The position numbers and the translations under genes were made by a program. The notes below the pieces were generated by a model that worked only from the letters and a program-made list of their open reading frames with translations, was not told the origin of the DNA and ran no database searches. Source: Rubrivivax sp. (GTDB lineage: Bacteria; Pseudomonadota; Gammaproteobacteria; Burkholderiales; Burkholderiaceae_C). Taken from it: a stretch of 64,000 nt of DNA. The stretch is from the NCBI GenBank assembly GCA_027491255.1, contig JAIXWM010000006.1, positions 62,001-126,000 on the forward strand, read 5' to 3'. Numbering within the stretch: position 1 is the first letter of the stretch; every line of letters starts with the position of its first letter. Positions 9,398 to 18,567 of this stretch are shown piece after piece.

Positions 9398-11290
9398 TCA
9401 CAGCCAGGTCACCGCGCCCTCCTCGGCGCTGCGGACGTTGCGGCGCATGCCGGCAAAGAGATCGCGGCCCAGGCCGTGCGCCGCCTCCTCGGCAAGTGGC
9501 GCTGGGCGCCCGGCCGGCTCGCGAAGGGCCCATTGCGCCGGGTCGACGAGCACGTGCAGCGTGCCGGCCACCGCGTCCACCCGGACCGTGTCGCCATCGC
9601 GAACGCGCGCCAGCGGGCCACCGGTCAGGGCTTCGGGCACGACGTGGATCGCCGCAGGCACCTTGCCCGAGGCCCCGCTCATGCGCCCGTCGGTGACGAG
9701 AGCCACCCGCTGCCCACGTCCCTGCAGCACCGCCAAAGGCGGCGTCAGCTTGTGCAGTTCGGGCATGCCGTTGGCCCGCGGACCCTGGAAGCGCACCACG
9801 ACGACGACGTCGCCCTCGAGTTCCCCCCGCGCGCACGCGCCCTGCAGGGACTCCTGGCTGTCGAAGACCCGCGCCGGGGCTTCCACGACGTGACGGTCCG
9901 CGGGCACGGCCGAGACCTTGATCACGGCCCGCCCCAGGTTGCCCGTCAGCAGGCGCAGGCCTCCGGTGGGCGAGAAGGGCCTGTCGGCGCGACGCAGCAC
10001 GGTGTCGTCGCCGGGCGCCTCAGGCAGCACAGTCCAGGACAGACTCGCCGGCATCGGCATAGCTGGTGCCGGCTGCGCGGCGGCCGCGGTCGGTGGCTGC
10101 GCCGCCTCGCTCTCGAGCACCGGCACCTCGAAGTAGGCCGACATGCCGCGGGGCGCGACGGTGGCCGCATCGGTGTGCAGCAACCCGCCGCGCGCCAGTT
10201 CGCGCAGCACAAAGCCCGGGCCGCCGGCGGCCTGGAACTCGTTGACGTCGGCCGCGCCGTTCGGGTACACACGCGCCAGCAGCGGCACGACGTCGGACAG
10301 CTCGGCGAAGTCGTTCCAGTCGATCACCAACCCGGCCGCCCGCGCCACCGCCACCCAGTGGATCAGGTGATTGGTCGAGCCACCGGTGGCCAGCAGCGCC
10401 GCCATCGCGTTGACGATCGCCCGCTCGTCGACGAGCCGGCCGATCGGCAGGAAGCGGGAGCCACCGCGCACGAGGCCGAGCACGTGCCGCACCGCCTCGC
10501 GCGTCAACACCTCGCGCAAGCCGTCGTGGGGGTGGACGAAGGCCGTGCCCGGCACATGCAGCCCCATGGCCTCGAGCAGCATCTGGTTGCTGTTGGCCGT
10601 GCCGTAGAAGGTGCAGGTGCCGGGCCCGTGGTAGGCCGCGCCCTCGACCGCCAGCAGCGCCGCGCGGTCGACCCGCCCCTGGGCCGCGAGTTCGCGCGCG
10701 CGCGCCTTCTCCGCGTTGGACAGCCCGGTGCTCATCGGACCCGCCGGCACGAAGACGCAGGGCAGGTGGCCGAAGTGCAGCGCCCCGATCAGCAGCCCCG
10801 GCACGATCTTGTCGCACACGCCCAGCAGCAGCGCGGCGTCGAAGACGTCGTGCGACAAGGCCACCGCCGTGGACATCGCGATCGTGTCGCGCGAGAACAG
10901 GCTGAGCTCCATGCCGGGCTCGCCCTGGGTGATGCCGTCGCACATCGCGGGCACGCCGCCGGCCACCTGCGCCGTCGCCCCCTGGCGCCGTGCCTCGTCG
11001 CGGATCAGGCTGGGATAGGTCTCATAGGGCTGGTGCGCGGACAGCATGTCGTTGTAGGCCGTGACGATGCCCAGGTGCGGGCTGCGCTCGGCAACGATGC
11101 GCAACTTGTCGGCCGACGGCAAAGCCGCCACCGCGTGGGCAATGTTGGCGCAGCCCAGGCGGTCGCTGCCGCGGGTTCGGGCCGCCAGGCGGTCGAGGCG
11201 CGCAAGGTACGCGGCGCGCTCGCTGGCGCTGCGCTCGCGGATGCGCGCCGTCACCTGCGCGAATCGGGGATGGAGCGGTGTCATGCTCAT
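9398..11290 (-). CDS. edd: phosphogluconate dehydratase
   Basis: Iron-sulfur dehydratase of the IlvD/Edd family that converts 6-phosphogluconate to KDPG. The 630 residues include [40 protein letters not shown] (cluster cysteine), [12 protein letters not shown] and [15 protein letters not shown], and the C-terminal [17 protein letters not shown]. An Ala/Pro-rich insertion lies around residues 400-425. The first of two in-frame ATGs (11290 and 11284) was chosen because GGAAAG lies eight bases upstream. The upstream region has two dyad boxes that may be HexR sites. Confidence 0.97.
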   Translation of the reverse strand: MSMTPLHPRFAQVTARIRERSASERAAYLARLDRLAARTRGSDRLGCANIAHAVAALPSADKLRIVAERSPHLGIVTAYNDMLSAHQPYETYPSLIRDEARRQGATAQVAGGVPAMCDGITQGEPGMELSLFSRDTIAMSTAVALSHDVFDAALLLGVCDKIVPGLLIGALHFGHLPCVFVPAGPMSTGLSNAEKARARELAAQGRVDRAALLAVEGAAYHGPGTCTFYGTANSNQMLLEAMGLHVPGTAFVHPHDGLREVLTREAVRHVLGLVRGGSRFLPIGRLVDERAIVNAMAALLATGGSTNHLIHWVAVARAAGLVIDWNDFAELSDVVPLLARVYPNGAADVNEFQAAGGPGFVLRELARGGLLHTDAATVAPRGMSAYFEVPVLESEAAQPPTAAAAQPAPAMPMPASLSWTVLPEAPGDDTVLRRADRPFSPTGGLRLLTGNLGRAVIKVSAVPADRHVVEAPARVFDSQESLQGACARGELEGDVVVVVRFQGPRANGMPELHKLTPPLAVLQGRGQRVALVTDGRMSGASGKVPAAIHVVPEALTGGPLARVRDGDTVRVDAVAGTLHVLVDPAQWALREPAGRPAPLAEEAAHGLGRDLFAGMRRNVRSAEEGAVTWL

Positions 11291-11352
11291 GGGGAGATCT
11301 TTCCAGCGCAGACCCGGTACGACCAGGCCCGCCGATCGGGGACAGCATCGAA

Positions 11353-11390
11353 TGTAATCAGTTTCACGGATTGTATGTAATTCGATTTCA
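11353..11390. promoter_or_regulatory. two imperfect dyad boxes upstream of edd, candidate HexR sites
   Basis: Two related boxes, TGTAATCAGTTTCA (11353-11366) and TGTAATTCGATTTCA (11376-11390), stand about 23 bp apart between divergent edd and the ChaC-like gene, in an unusually AT-rich patch. Both resemble the TGTAAT-N-ATTACA pattern described for HexR, the sugar-phosphate-responsive repressor of Entner-Doudoroff genes. The match is imperfect and no hexR gene is in the window. Confidence 0.45.
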
Positions 11391-11430
11391 TTTCCACCTC
11401 GACGGCCATGCGCCTATCATGCGGACCCGC

Positions 11431-12045
11431 ATGGGCGCGTCTCCTTCGTACACCGATCTTCCGCAGGCCCGCGACCCCGAGGCCATGCTGCAGCGCCTGC
11501 TCGGTCAATGGGGTGGCTGTGGCGATCTCTGGGTCTTCGGATATGCGTCCTTGATCTGGCGCCCCGAGTTCGACGCCGCCGAGCAACGCCCTGCGCTCGT
11601 GCGCGGATGGCACCGGGCCTTGCGCATGCGCTCGCGCATCAACCGCGGCACGCCCGAACAGCCCGGCCTGGTGTTCGCCCTGCTGCAGGGTGGCGCCTGC
11701 CGGGGCGTGGCCTATCGGCTGCCCTGCAGCCGCGTCGAGCAGGAGATGTGCCGACTCTGGGCACGCGAAATGCCCACCGGCGTCTACGACCCCCGTCTGC
11801 TGCGCACCGCCACCTCTTCGGGCGAAGTCAGCGCGCTGGCCTTCACACTGAGCCGCCGCAGCCCGGCATGGATGCCGCCGCTGGCGGATGCGGATTTGCT
11901 GCACATCCTGCGCCACGCGCGCGGCCGTTACGGCACCACGCTGGAGTACCTGGCCGAAACGGCGCGTGCGCTCGAAGCGCACGGTGTCCCTGATGCCGAA
12001 GTGCGCCGCCTGATGCGGCTGGCGTGCGCGCACGGTCTGGCCTGA
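11431..12045 (+). CDS. ChaC-like gamma-glutamylcyclotransferase (glutathione-specific type)
   Basis: Degrades glutathione to 5-oxoproline and Cys-Gly in the cytoplasm. The family opening WVFGYASLIWRPEF, the segment GWHRALRMRSRINRGTPEQP and GGACRGVAYRL are all present; the conserved glutamate is in WAREMPTGVY. Length is 204 residues from ATG 11431. An in-frame ATG at 11419 would add four residues, but it overlaps a TATCAT hexamer (11415-11420) that may be the -10 element, so 11431 is preferred. Confidence 0.9.
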   Translation: MGASPSYTDLPQARDPEAMLQRLLGQWGGCGDLWVFGYASLIWRPEFDAAEQRPALVRGWHRALRMRSRINRGTPEQPGLVFALLQGGACRGVAYRLPCSRVEQEMCRLWAREMPTGVYDPRLLRTATSSGEVSALAFTLSRRSPAWMPPLADADLLHILRHARGRYGTTLEYLAETARALEAHGVPDAEVRRLMRLACAHGLA

Positions 12046-12090
12046 GAGGCTGCCGGGTTTGGGGCGCTGACAGCGAAATCGGCCCCAGCG

Positions 12091-12150
12091 AGGACGGTTC
12101 CTGCGAGGACGGTTCCTGCGAGGACGGTTCCTGCGAGGACGGTTCCGGCC
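12091..12150. repeat. 15-bp tandem repeat, four copies
   Basis: AGGACGGTTCCTGCG is repeated at 12091, 12106 and 12121 without change, followed by a fourth copy (12136-12150) ending CCGGCC. It lies between the convergent ChaC-like and MocA-like genes. The 15-bp period keeps reading frame but no gene crosses it. Confidence 0.95.
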
Positions 12151-12250
12151 AGATTCGCCGGCCCATCGCCGCGCGACGGGTCAAGAAAACGGTGCCATAG
12201 GAGCCGCCGCCGTCGCCTGGCAGCCGGCGACTTCCTGGTCCGACCGGTTC

Positions 12251-12853
12251 CTAGGCGCGGCAGAGGGCCGGCAACATCGCGCGCGCAGCGTCCAGGTCGG
12301 CCTCGGTATCGATGTCGAAAAGGACGCCAGGGTCCTCGGTCTCCACGCCGACCGAAGGGTAGCGGGCCAGAAGCCGCCGCGCGCCTTCGTCGCCTGCCAA
12401 CGACAGCAGTTCAGAGTACATCCCGGCTGAGAAGCCCACCGGGTGTCCCCGACGCCCGTGATGCTGGGCAAAGACGACGGGATGCCGCGTCAGCGCCTCG
12501 GCCGCGCTCAGCAGGATCGACGGGCCCACCAGCGGCATGTCGGCCGGCAGCACGAGCCAGCCCTGCGCCTGCGAGCGCGCCTGCACCCCGGCGGAGATGG
12601 TGTGGCCCATGCCGCGCGCGGCCTCCTCGTCGCCCAGGACGAGCACGTCACGGCGCGCAACGAAGCGCGCCGCCTCGCTGCCCAGGGCTGCGGTGGTCAC
12701 CACGACCAAGGCCAGGCCGCTCTCGAGCACATGGCCCAGTGTCGTGCCGAGCACGGTGGAAGAGCCCAGCGCCTGCAGCAGCTTGTGGCCCCTGCCGGAA
12801 AACCGGCTCCCGCGGCCCGCAGCAACGACGATGACGACCGGTCCCGAAACCAT
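12251..12853 (-). CDS. MocA/MobA-like nucleotidyltransferase (200 aa)
   Basis: NTP-transferase fold protein. The N-terminal VVIVVAAGRGSRFSGRGHKLL is the nucleotide-binding loop with the activating lysine; LPADMPLVGP carries the metal-binding aspartate and GRRGHPVGFS the substrate loop. This pattern is typical of molybdenum cofactor cytidylyl- or guanylyltransferases, which activate Moco for xanthine-oxidase-type enzymes. No such enzyme or molybdenum gene is next to it, so the exact nucleotide and acceptor are open. Confidence 0.85.
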   Translation of the reverse strand: MVSGPVVIVVAAGRGSRFSGRGHKLLQALGSSTVLGTTLGHVLESGLALVVVTTAALGSEAARFVARRDVLVLGDEEAARGMGHTISAGVQARSQAQGWLVLPADMPLVGPSILLSAAEALTRHPVVFAQHHGRRGHPVGFSAGMYSELLSLAGDEGARRLLARYPSVGVETEDPGVLFDIDTEADLDAARAMLPALCRA

Positions 12854-13040
12854 GACCTCCCCTCGGCCGCGTGGATGGAGAAATGGACGGCGCCACGGCC
12901 GGCGCCATGGAACGTAGCTTGCCCGACTGCGGCGAACACGCCAATGGGACGTCTACCTAAGGCATTCCCCGTAAGGGATTGCCAACGGGTCCGCAGCTTG
13001 CGCAGGGGGCCGGGCGCGCTGGCTCGGGGCCAGGCTCTTG

Positions 13041-13203
13041 GCGGCTGAGTGCTTTTCCGCCGTGCCCGACAGGCGCGCCGAAACGCCTTGTGTCGAGGCG
13101 AAAACCGCAGCCAGCACACGCGCCATGGCGACGAGTCGCAAGGTCGAGACAGCGTGTTCGGAGTGCAAGGCGGGCATGGGATAACGACATTCAGCCCCTC
13201 AGG
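13041..13203. repeat. MITE-like element with inverted ends, near-complete copy
   Basis: One end reads GGCTGAGTGCTTTTCCGCCG followed by TGCCCGACAGGCGCGCC. The other end, on the opposite strand, reads GGGGCTGAATGTCG then CCATGCCCGCCTTGCAC, so the two ends are related inverted repeats of about 35 bp. The middle contains GCGAAAACCGCAGCCA. A second full copy is at 56342-56499. Translating it gives a proline/arginine-rich product that I regard as spurious. The element fills most of the 375-bp gap upstream of pdxH; the remainder (12855-13040) shows nothing recognisable. Confidence 0.75.
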
Positions 13204-13229
13204 CCGAGGCCCTTCCTATACTGCAGCAC

Positions 13230-13877
13230 ATGAAGAACATCGGCCAGGACATCGCGCAACTTCGCAAGAGCTACGAACGCGCCGCCCTCGACGAAGCCGC
13301 CTCCCACGCGGACCCGCTGCAGCAGTTCAGCGCCTGGATGGCCGAGGCGGTCTCGTCCCAGTTGCCGGAGCCGAACGCGATGACGCTGGCCACCGTCGGT
13401 GCCGACGGGCGGCCCTCCACCCGCGTGGTGCTCATCAAGGGTTGGGACGAGCGAGGCATCGTCTGGTACACCAACTACGCCAGCCGCAAGGGTCGCGAGC
13501 TCGGCATCAACCCCCACGCAGCGCTGCAGTTCCACTGGGTCGAGCTCGAGCGCGTGGTGCGCATCGAGGGCCGGGTGTCCCAGGTCTCGCAGGCCGAATC
13601 CGACGCTTACTACGCGAGCCGTCCGCTGGATTCACGCCTCGGCGCCTGGGCCTCGCCGCAGAGCGAGGTCATCGCCTCGCGCGCGGTGCTCGTGGCCAAC
13701 GCCGCGCGCTATGGGGCGCAATATGTGATGAACCCGCCGCGCCCGCCGCACTGGGGAGGTTACCGCCTGCTGCCCGACCGCTGGGAATTCTGGCAGGGTC
13801 GCCCATCGCGCCTGCACGACCGGCTGCGCTACCGGCTCGAAGACGAGCGCTGGGTGCGGGAACGGCTGGCGCCCTGA
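13230..13877 (+). CDS. pdxH: pyridoxamine 5'-phosphate oxidase
   Basis: FMN-dependent enzyme making pyridoxal 5'-phosphate from PNP or PMP. The 215 residues contain [20 protein letters not shown], the PLP/FMN segment [32 protein letters not shown], and the C-terminal [17 protein letters not shown] ending in ERLAP, which is diagnostic. A TATACT hexamer (13217-13222) lies seven bases before the ATG, suggesting a leaderless or near-leaderless transcript. Confidence 0.98.
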   Translation: MKNIGQDIAQLRKSYERAALDEAASHADPLQQFSAWMAEAVSSQLPEPNAMTLATVGADGRPSTRVVLIKGWDERGIVWYTNYASRKGRELGINPHAALQFHWVELERVVRIEGRVSQVSQAESDAYYASRPLDSRLGAWASPQSEVIASRAVLVANAARYGAQYVMNPPRPPHWGGYRLLPDRWEFWQGRPSRLHDRLRYRLEDERWVRERLAP

Positions 13878-13919
13878 GAGGCTGAGAGTTTTTCCGCCGT
13901 GCCCCAGGCCGGTGCATGC
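13878..13919. repeat. end fragment of the MITE-like family
   Basis: Immediately after the pdxH stop, GAGGCTGAGAGTTTTTCCGC followed by CGTGCCCC matches the terminal repeat of the element at 13041-13203. Only this one end is present. The T-rich stretch may help end transcription. Confidence 0.6.
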
Positions 13920-14750
13920 TCAGGTCAGCGGCGGCGGCCGCAAGCTGAGCTCCAGCCGGGCCAGCGCCGGCCCCGCCACCGGGTGGGCACGCAGGTCCAC
14001 CGCGTGGGGCGCGATGGCCTGGTGGAAGGCCTCCCACTGGGCGCGCGTGCGGAGGTGGTGCGCTCCCCGCTGGTGCTTCAGGTCCTCCGCCGGCACCTTG
14101 GCTGCGATCTGCATCTTGCGCTGCAGAAAGCGCGTGTTCCAGGGCGCGAACGACAGGTGCACCACGACGATGTCGGGATGGCGCACGACGTTGTCGGGGT
14201 GGAAGGACGCATGCCGCCCAGGCGTGTACATCCCCACCGGCAGCCGGTGGTATGCGCGGTTGTGGCTGGCCTCCGCGGCCAGGCCGAAGCGCAGGCGCTC
14301 ACGCGGCGGCAGGCCGGCGTTGTCGTCGAGACCATGGGTTTTCTGCAGCATCAGGAGCCGGCCTGGCTGCGGCTCGCGCGCGGGCTCGATATCGACGAGC
14401 TGGAATCCGCTCGCGGCCCCGCCCATGCGCCCTTCGCGCTCCAGCTTGCGCTCGAACTCCGCCAGAGGCCGCGCCGGCAGCAGGAACTCCGTCACCGTCA
14501 GCGCCACCTTCCAGCCCGGCAGTTCCTGCTCGTAGCCCATCAGCTCGAAGTCGGTCAGGTAGGCGTCGAAGTGCGTCAGGCGGCTGCGGACGAGGCGCCA
14601 GTGCGGCGCGATCCGGCGGCAGATGTCGGCCGAGCCGTCGGTCGAACCGTGGTCGATCAGCACGCCGTGGTCGAACAGCCGGACGTGGTGTTCCAGCCAC
14701 CAAGGCAGCAGGTACTCCTCGTTGTAGAAGTGCGTCAGGACGGTGCGCAT
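13920..14750 (-). CDS. glycosyltransferase family 2-like protein (276 aa)
   Basis: Starts MRTVLTHFYNEEYLLPWWLE and has DHGSTDGSADICRR, a variant of the nucleotide-sugar-binding DNGSTDGS segment of GT-A glycosyltransferases of the Glyco_tranf_2_4 group. The rest (HASFHPDNVVRHPDIVVVHL) is His-rich and typical of poorly characterised members. No membrane helix is visible, so it should act in the cytoplasm. With the methyltransferase and epimerase upstream on the same strand it looks like a small glycan or sugar-modification set; donor and acceptor are unknown. Confidence 0.75.
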   Translation of the reverse strand: MRTVLTHFYNEEYLLPWWLEHHVRLFDHGVLIDHGSTDGSADICRRIAPHWRLVRSRLTHFDAYLTDFELMGYEQELPGWKVALTVTEFLLPARPLAEFERKLEREGRMGGAASGFQLVDIEPAREPQPGRLLMLQKTHGLDDNAGLPPRERLRFGLAAEASHNRAYHRLPVGMYTPGRHASFHPDNVVRHPDIVVVHLSFAPWNTRFLQRKMQIAAKVPAEDLKHQRGAHHLRTRAQWEAFHQAIAPHAVDLRAHPVAGPALARLELSLRPPPLT

Positions 14751-14803
14751 CGGACCTCAGGACCAAGCGGTGGACGGAGCAGGCTCACGCGGCAGCCGCG
14801 CGC

Positions 14804-16048
14804 TCACAGGAAGGCCGGCTCGGGAAGGTAGGCGTGGAAGCGCGAGCCCTCGGGCACGCCGATGTCGCGCAGCTTGCGCGTCAGCTCGTGCCTGAAGTTC
14901 CACGCCGACAGCACGAACAGGGCCGGACGCCCGATCGCCCCAGCCGCCTGCAAGGGCTCGACGAGGCAGGCACAGCCCGGGGCATGGGTGCCGATCTTGA
15001 GCGGGCTCTCGTCGAACAGCCGGTCGGGCACGATGCCCGCCGCATTGATCAGCGTCAGCGCCTTCGCCGCGGCGCCGACGAAGACGATCTCGAATCCCCC
15101 GCTGCGGTGCTCGTCGACGACCGCGCGCGCGCGGCCCATCACGGCTGCGGCGCGCTCGCGAAAGCGGTCGTAGACCTCGGGCCCGAACAGGCCGACCCGC
15201 TGCTCGTAAGCCTGCAGGTCCTCATCGAGGCCGAACTCCCCCTCGCGCAGGCTGCGCGCCAGCGCATCGGCGGCGCCCGCCTCGTGTGCGTGGCGCAGCA
15301 GGTAGACCGGGCTGTCGCCGTGCACCTGCACGATCGCGCTGCTGGCCAGACGCAACCCCGCGCGCTGGGCCAGGTGCGCGATCGAGCGCGTGTTGAAGAA
15401 GGACACGTGCTCGTGATAGACCGTGTCGAACTCGCCGTTGTCGAACATGCGCGCCTGCGAGGGCTGCACGATCACGACGCCACCGGGCGCGAGCCTCGAC
15501 GCGCAGGCCTGCAGGAAGGCCAGGGGGTCGTCGACGTGGGCGAGCACGTTCATGCAGACCACTGCGTCGTACAGGTCGTCCAGCTCTGCGGCCGCCGCCG
15601 GCCACCAGCCCAGCCGAACCGGCAAGCCCGCGGCCCGGGCCCCGGCGACGATGTTGGCGGCCGGATCGATGCCGGTGCAGTTCAGCCCCGCAGCCTGCAT
15701 CGAGCGCACGAGGGAGCCGTCGTTGGCGGCAATCTCGAGAACCCGTGCGCGCGGGGGGAGCGCCCGGGCCAGCGCGGCGGCGAACCAATCGAAGAATCGC
15801 GTCAGCGTGCGCGAGGTGCCGCTGACATAGGCGTAGTGCGCGAACAGCTCCCGCCGGTCCACGGCGAAGGACAGTTGCGCGTGCCAGCAGGTGGCGCACA
15901 GGTTCAGCGCCAGCGGGTGACGCGGCACCCCGGCCGCCGCGGCCGCCGTCGCGGCATAGGCATTGGCCGGCGGCTGCAGGCCGAAGTCGAGGACGCCGCG
16001 CAAGGTGGGCGCGTCGCAGCAAAGGCAGCGGTCTATCGGGCGGTGCAT
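14804..16048 (-). CDS. class I SAM-dependent (sugar C-) methyltransferase, 414 aa
   Basis: Three-part architecture: an N-terminal zinc-binding segment (CLCC near residue 10 and LNLCATCWHAQL near 50), a Rossmann methyltransferase core with VLEIAANDGSLVRSMQAAGL as the SAM loop, and a C-terminal domain ending in HAYLPEPAFL. This matches the NDP-sugar C-methyltransferase family (Methyltransf_13/23/14). ATG 16048 begins at the zinc domain; the frame is open upstream without family-like sequence. It follows the epimerase on the same strand by 38 bp, so the two probably act on the same nucleotide sugar. Confidence 0.85.
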   Translation of the reverse strand: MHRPIDRCLCCDAPTLRGVLDFGLQPPANAYAATAAAAAGVPRHPLALNLCATCWHAQLSFAVDRRELFAHYAYVSGTSRTLTRFFDWFAAALARALPPRARVLEIAANDGSLVRSMQAAGLNCTGIDPAANIVAGARAAGLPVRLGWWPAAAAELDDLYDAVVCMNVLAHVDDPLAFLQACASRLAPGGVVIVQPSQARMFDNGEFDTVYHEHVSFFNTRSIAHLAQRAGLRLASSAIVQVHGDSPVYLLRHAHEAGAADALARSLREGEFGLDEDLQAYEQRVGLFGPEVYDRFRERAAAVMGRARAVVDEHRSGGFEIVFVGAAAKALTLINAAGIVPDRLFDESPLKIGTHAPGCACLVEPLQAAGAIGRPALFVLSAWNFRHELTRKLRDIGVPEGSRFHAYLPEPAFL

Positions 16049-16086
16049 CTCGGGCGGTGTGGTTTGAAGAGCACGGGGCGCGGGTC

Positions 16087-17082
16087 TCAGCGAGGCTGCA
16101 GCGTCTGGCCGCGACGTACGACGCCAGGGTGACCGGCGGCCTCGCAAGCGGAGACGAACGAGCGGCACTGCGCCGCCAGATCGCAGGTGTGCAGAGCGGC
16201 ACCGCACAGGTGCCGCATGCGCGAGGTGTCGAGTTCGAAGGAATACGTCGGCGAGTCGCCTTCGTCCACCACCTCGGCGTCCCAGACGGCGGCGATCTCC
16301 TGGGCCAGTTGGCCCATGGAGCCCGACCAGCTGCCGACGTTGCACACCCCCGGCGCCGCGTCCCCTTCCAGCAATCGACGCACCATGCTCCACAGGTCGT
16401 CCAGGAACAGGATGGTGCGACGCGCGTGCCGATTGCGCAGGCGCACGACGCCGGCGCGTGCGGCCGAGAGGTTCATCGCGTTGAAGACCAGTTCGTCACG
16501 CAGGTTCGGGCTCCAGCCCGACACCGTCCCCAGCCGCAGCGCATGGAAGTCGCTCAGGAAATGCTCGGCCAGGTAGTCGAAGGCGAACTTGGAGATGTCG
16601 TAGGCGTTCTGGGACGGCACGCGCGCGAGGCTGCGCTCGTCCGCGGGCGGCGCCTGGTTGTCCGCTGTCGAGTAGAGGCTGCCCGTGGATGCATAGACCA
16701 AGCGCGTGCCCGGCGCGAGCTTACGCGCGAAGCTGAGCAGGTTCAGGCAGTTGTTGGCGAGCGCCCCACTCGGGTCCTGGACCGCGCGACCGACGCTGGA
16801 GTGACCGGCGAACCACAGCACGGTATCGAAGCCAGCGAGGAAATCCGCCTCGAGCAAGGCGTAGTCCTGGCCGATCACGTCCAGTGATTGCGGATTGCCA
16901 CGATCGCCTCGGTCACACACGCTGACCTTGAAGCCGTCCTTGACAAGGTGCCGGTGGAGGTGCGATCCCACGTAGCCACAGCCGCCCACGAGCAGCACTC
17001 GCGACGCGCGTGCGGCACTGTGTACAGTCTGGGGCTGCATGCGTGAAGGTGCCGGATGCGCAGGCGAGGACGTATCAGTCAT
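16087..17082 (-). CDS. NAD-dependent epimerase/dehydratase (extended SDR, 331 aa)
   Basis: Extended short-chain dehydrogenase fold with the NAD loop GGCGYVGSHLHRHL (from residue 33) and the active-site YDISK, with a serine/threonine in VYASTGSLYS. These proteins change the stereochemistry or oxidation state of nucleotide-sugars. About 25 residues precede the Rossmann fold; Met15 is an alternative start. First gene of the three-gene glycan set, divergent from the DUF2796 gene. An imperfect dyad (17083-17105, GGCGA...TCGCC) sits directly before its start. Confidence 0.82.
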   Translation of the reverse strand: MTDTSSPAHPAPSRMQPQTVHSAARASRVLLVGGCGYVGSHLHRHLVKDGFKVSVCDRGDRGNPQSLDVIGQDYALLEADFLAGFDTVLWFAGHSSVGRAVQDPSGALANNCLNLLSFARKLAPGTRLVYASTGSLYSTADNQAPPADERSLARVPSQNAYDISKFAFDYLAEHFLSDFHALRLGTVSGWSPNLRDELVFNAMNLSAARAGVVRLRNRHARRTILFLDDLWSMVRRLLEGDAAPGVCNVGSWSGSMGQLAQEIAAVWDAEVVDEGDSPTYSFELDTSRMRHLCGAALHTCDLAAQCRSFVSACEAAGHPGVVRRGQTLQPR

Positions 17083-17189
17083 GGCGAGAAGTTAACATTT
17101 TCGCCCGCCTGGCAAACCTGGAAATCACGCCCCATTCCTGACCGAATGCCTCCCGGCGCATCGGTCACCTCTCAGCATTCGTTCGATAC

Positions 17190-17753
17190 ATGCCATCCAC
17201 CCTGCCCCTCCGCGTTCGTGATCCAGCGTCGTCCCGATGGGCTTGCGCCGCCGGCCTCGCGATCTGCGCGTGGTGGCCCCCCGGCGCAAGCGCAGCGCCG
17301 CACGATCACGGCACGGCCCAGGTCCAGGTCGCACTCGAGGGCGAGCAACTGACGCTGACGATGCAACTGCCCCAGGAAAGCCTGGTCGGCTTCGAGCATG
17401 CGCCGCGCACATCGGCACAGCGCCAGGCGATGGCCGACGCGCTCGCGCGCCTGCGCCAGTCAGGCGACCTGATCCAGCCCGACGCCGAAGCCCGGTGCCG
17501 TCCGACCAAGACGGAAGTGAAGGATCCCCACGAGCCCCGCGGTGCCAGCGCGGGAGCCGCGGCCGATCATGCCGATGTCGAGGTCGAGATCGGGTTTCGC
17601 TGCGCCCAGGCGGCGCAGCTGCGCACGCTGGGGATCGGCCTGCTCGAGACCTTTCCGCGCTTGAAGCGGGTCCAGGCCGTCGTCGCGACTCCCCAGGGGC
17701 AGCGCAAGTTCACGCTGCGGCGGCCTGCGCGGGAACTGAAGCTGCCTCGCTGA
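17190..17753 (+). CDS. DUF2796 (ZrgA-like) periplasmic protein, 187 aa
   Basis: A signal peptide (ACAAGLAICAWWPPGASAAP) is followed by a short His-containing HDHGTAQVQVALEGEQ and VGFEHAPRT, the hallmark of the DUF2796/ZrgA family linked to zinc uptake in Vibrio. A further HADVEVEI segment comes later. The mature protein would be periplasmic and may bind zinc. Zinc transporter genes are not nearby, so a zinc role is inferred from family only. It ends 35 bp from msrA, convergent, with a shared hairpin between. Confidence 0.8.
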   Translation: MPSTLPLRVRDPASSRWACAAGLAICAWWPPGASAAPHDHGTAQVQVALEGEQLTLTMQLPQESLVGFEHAPRTSAQRQAMADALARLRQSGDLIQPDAEARCRPTKTEVKDPHEPRGASAGAAADHADVEVEIGFRCAQAAQLRTLGIGLLETFPRLKRVQAVVATPQGQRKFTLRRPARELKLPR

Positions 17754-17757
17754 AACC

Positions 17758-17777
17758 CCCCGGTCGCTTGACCGGGG
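17758..17777. terminator. bidirectional hairpin between DUF2796 gene and msrA
   Basis: CCCCGGTC-GCTT-GACCGGGG is a perfect 8-bp stem with a four-base loop between convergent genes. A short A-run (17753-17755) precedes it on the plus strand, giving U residues for the minus-strand transcript. Confidence 0.65.
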
Positions 17778-17788
17778 CGGAGAACCGG

Positions 17789-18319
17789 TCAGCCGCGCAC
17801 CCGTGCGGCAAACGTGCGCCTGAACTTCTCGACCTTGGGGGCGACCACGTGCGCGCAGTAGCCTTGCCAAGGGTGGCGGGCGTAGTAGTGCTGGTGGTAG
17901 GGCTCTGCGGGCCAGTAATTGCGTCGCGACTCGACCTCCGTGACGACCCGCCCGCCATGGGCCGCGTCAGCCTCGCCGCGCACCGCCTGCACGACGGCAC
18001 GCTGGGACTCGTCGTGAAGATAGATGCCCGAGCGGTACTGAGGCCCCACATCGTGACCCTGCCGGTTCAGTGTGGTCGGGTCGTGGATGGCGAAGAAGAT
18101 CTCGAGGATCTCGCGCAGGGTGATGCGCTGGGGGTCGAACTCGACGCACACGACTTCCGCATGGCCGGTGTCGCCCTCGCAGACCTGCTCGTAGCTCGGC
18201 CGGGTGATGTGGCCATTGCTGTAACCCGACTCGACGGAGACGACGCCATCCACCAGTTCGTACACGGCCTCCAGGCACCAGAAGCATCCGCCGCCAAGGG
18301 TGATGAAGGTCGTGGCCAT
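17789..18319 (-). CDS. msrA: peptide-methionine (S)-S-oxide reductase
   Basis: Repairs methionine-S-sulfoxide in oxidised proteins. The active-site GGGCFWCLE (Cys12, with Cys15) opens the protein, followed by GYSNGHITRPSYEQVC and AEVVCVEFDP. The 176-residue length is normal. No signal peptide, so it is cytoplasmic. Monocistronic, convergent with the DUF2796 gene. Confidence 0.97.
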   Translation of the reverse strand: MATTFITLGGGCFWCLEAVYELVDGVVSVESGYSNGHITRPSYEQVCEGDTGHAEVVCVEFDPQRITLREILEIFFAIHDPTTLNRQGHDVGPQYRSGIYLHDESQRAVVQAVRGEADAAHGGRVVTEVESRRNYWPAEPYHQHYYARHPWQGYCAHVVAPKVEKFRRTFAARVRG

Positions 18320-18567
18320 TGCTGTGGGCTCCGCGGGTGGGGGATGACGGCCGACGAGGCAGGCCGTCGCCGACCGAGTGGATTATCCAGGCGCGCGCCC
18401 GGCGCACAGGCCGGTCCGACGGCATGAACCGCCCATCGTCGGCAGGGTCAAGCAGCCCAGGGCTTTGCGCCACGCGACGAATGCCGCACACTGCACGTCG
18501 CGCGGGTTGGCATGAGGACATCCGCCCGCGCCAGACACCACCCCCTCCTACTTGCAAGGATCGAGCA

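Noticed and set aside
9371..11380. 669-codon plus-strand frame opposite edd
   Set aside because: Antisense shadow of a textbook Edd protein.
12091..12150. CRISPR array
   Set aside because: The repeat unit is 15 bp without spacers and no cas gene is near.
13049..13885. Plus-strand frame starting in the repeat and overlapping pdxH
   Set aside because: Begins inside a non-coding MITE-like element and continues in the wrong frame of pdxH; the same kind of spurious peptide arises from the copy at 56342.
17083..17105. Zur operator upstream of the DUF2796 gene
   Set aside because: An imperfect dyad (GGCGA...TCGCC around GTTAAC) exists, but it does not match the usual GTTATA-type Zur box well and abuts the epimerase start instead.
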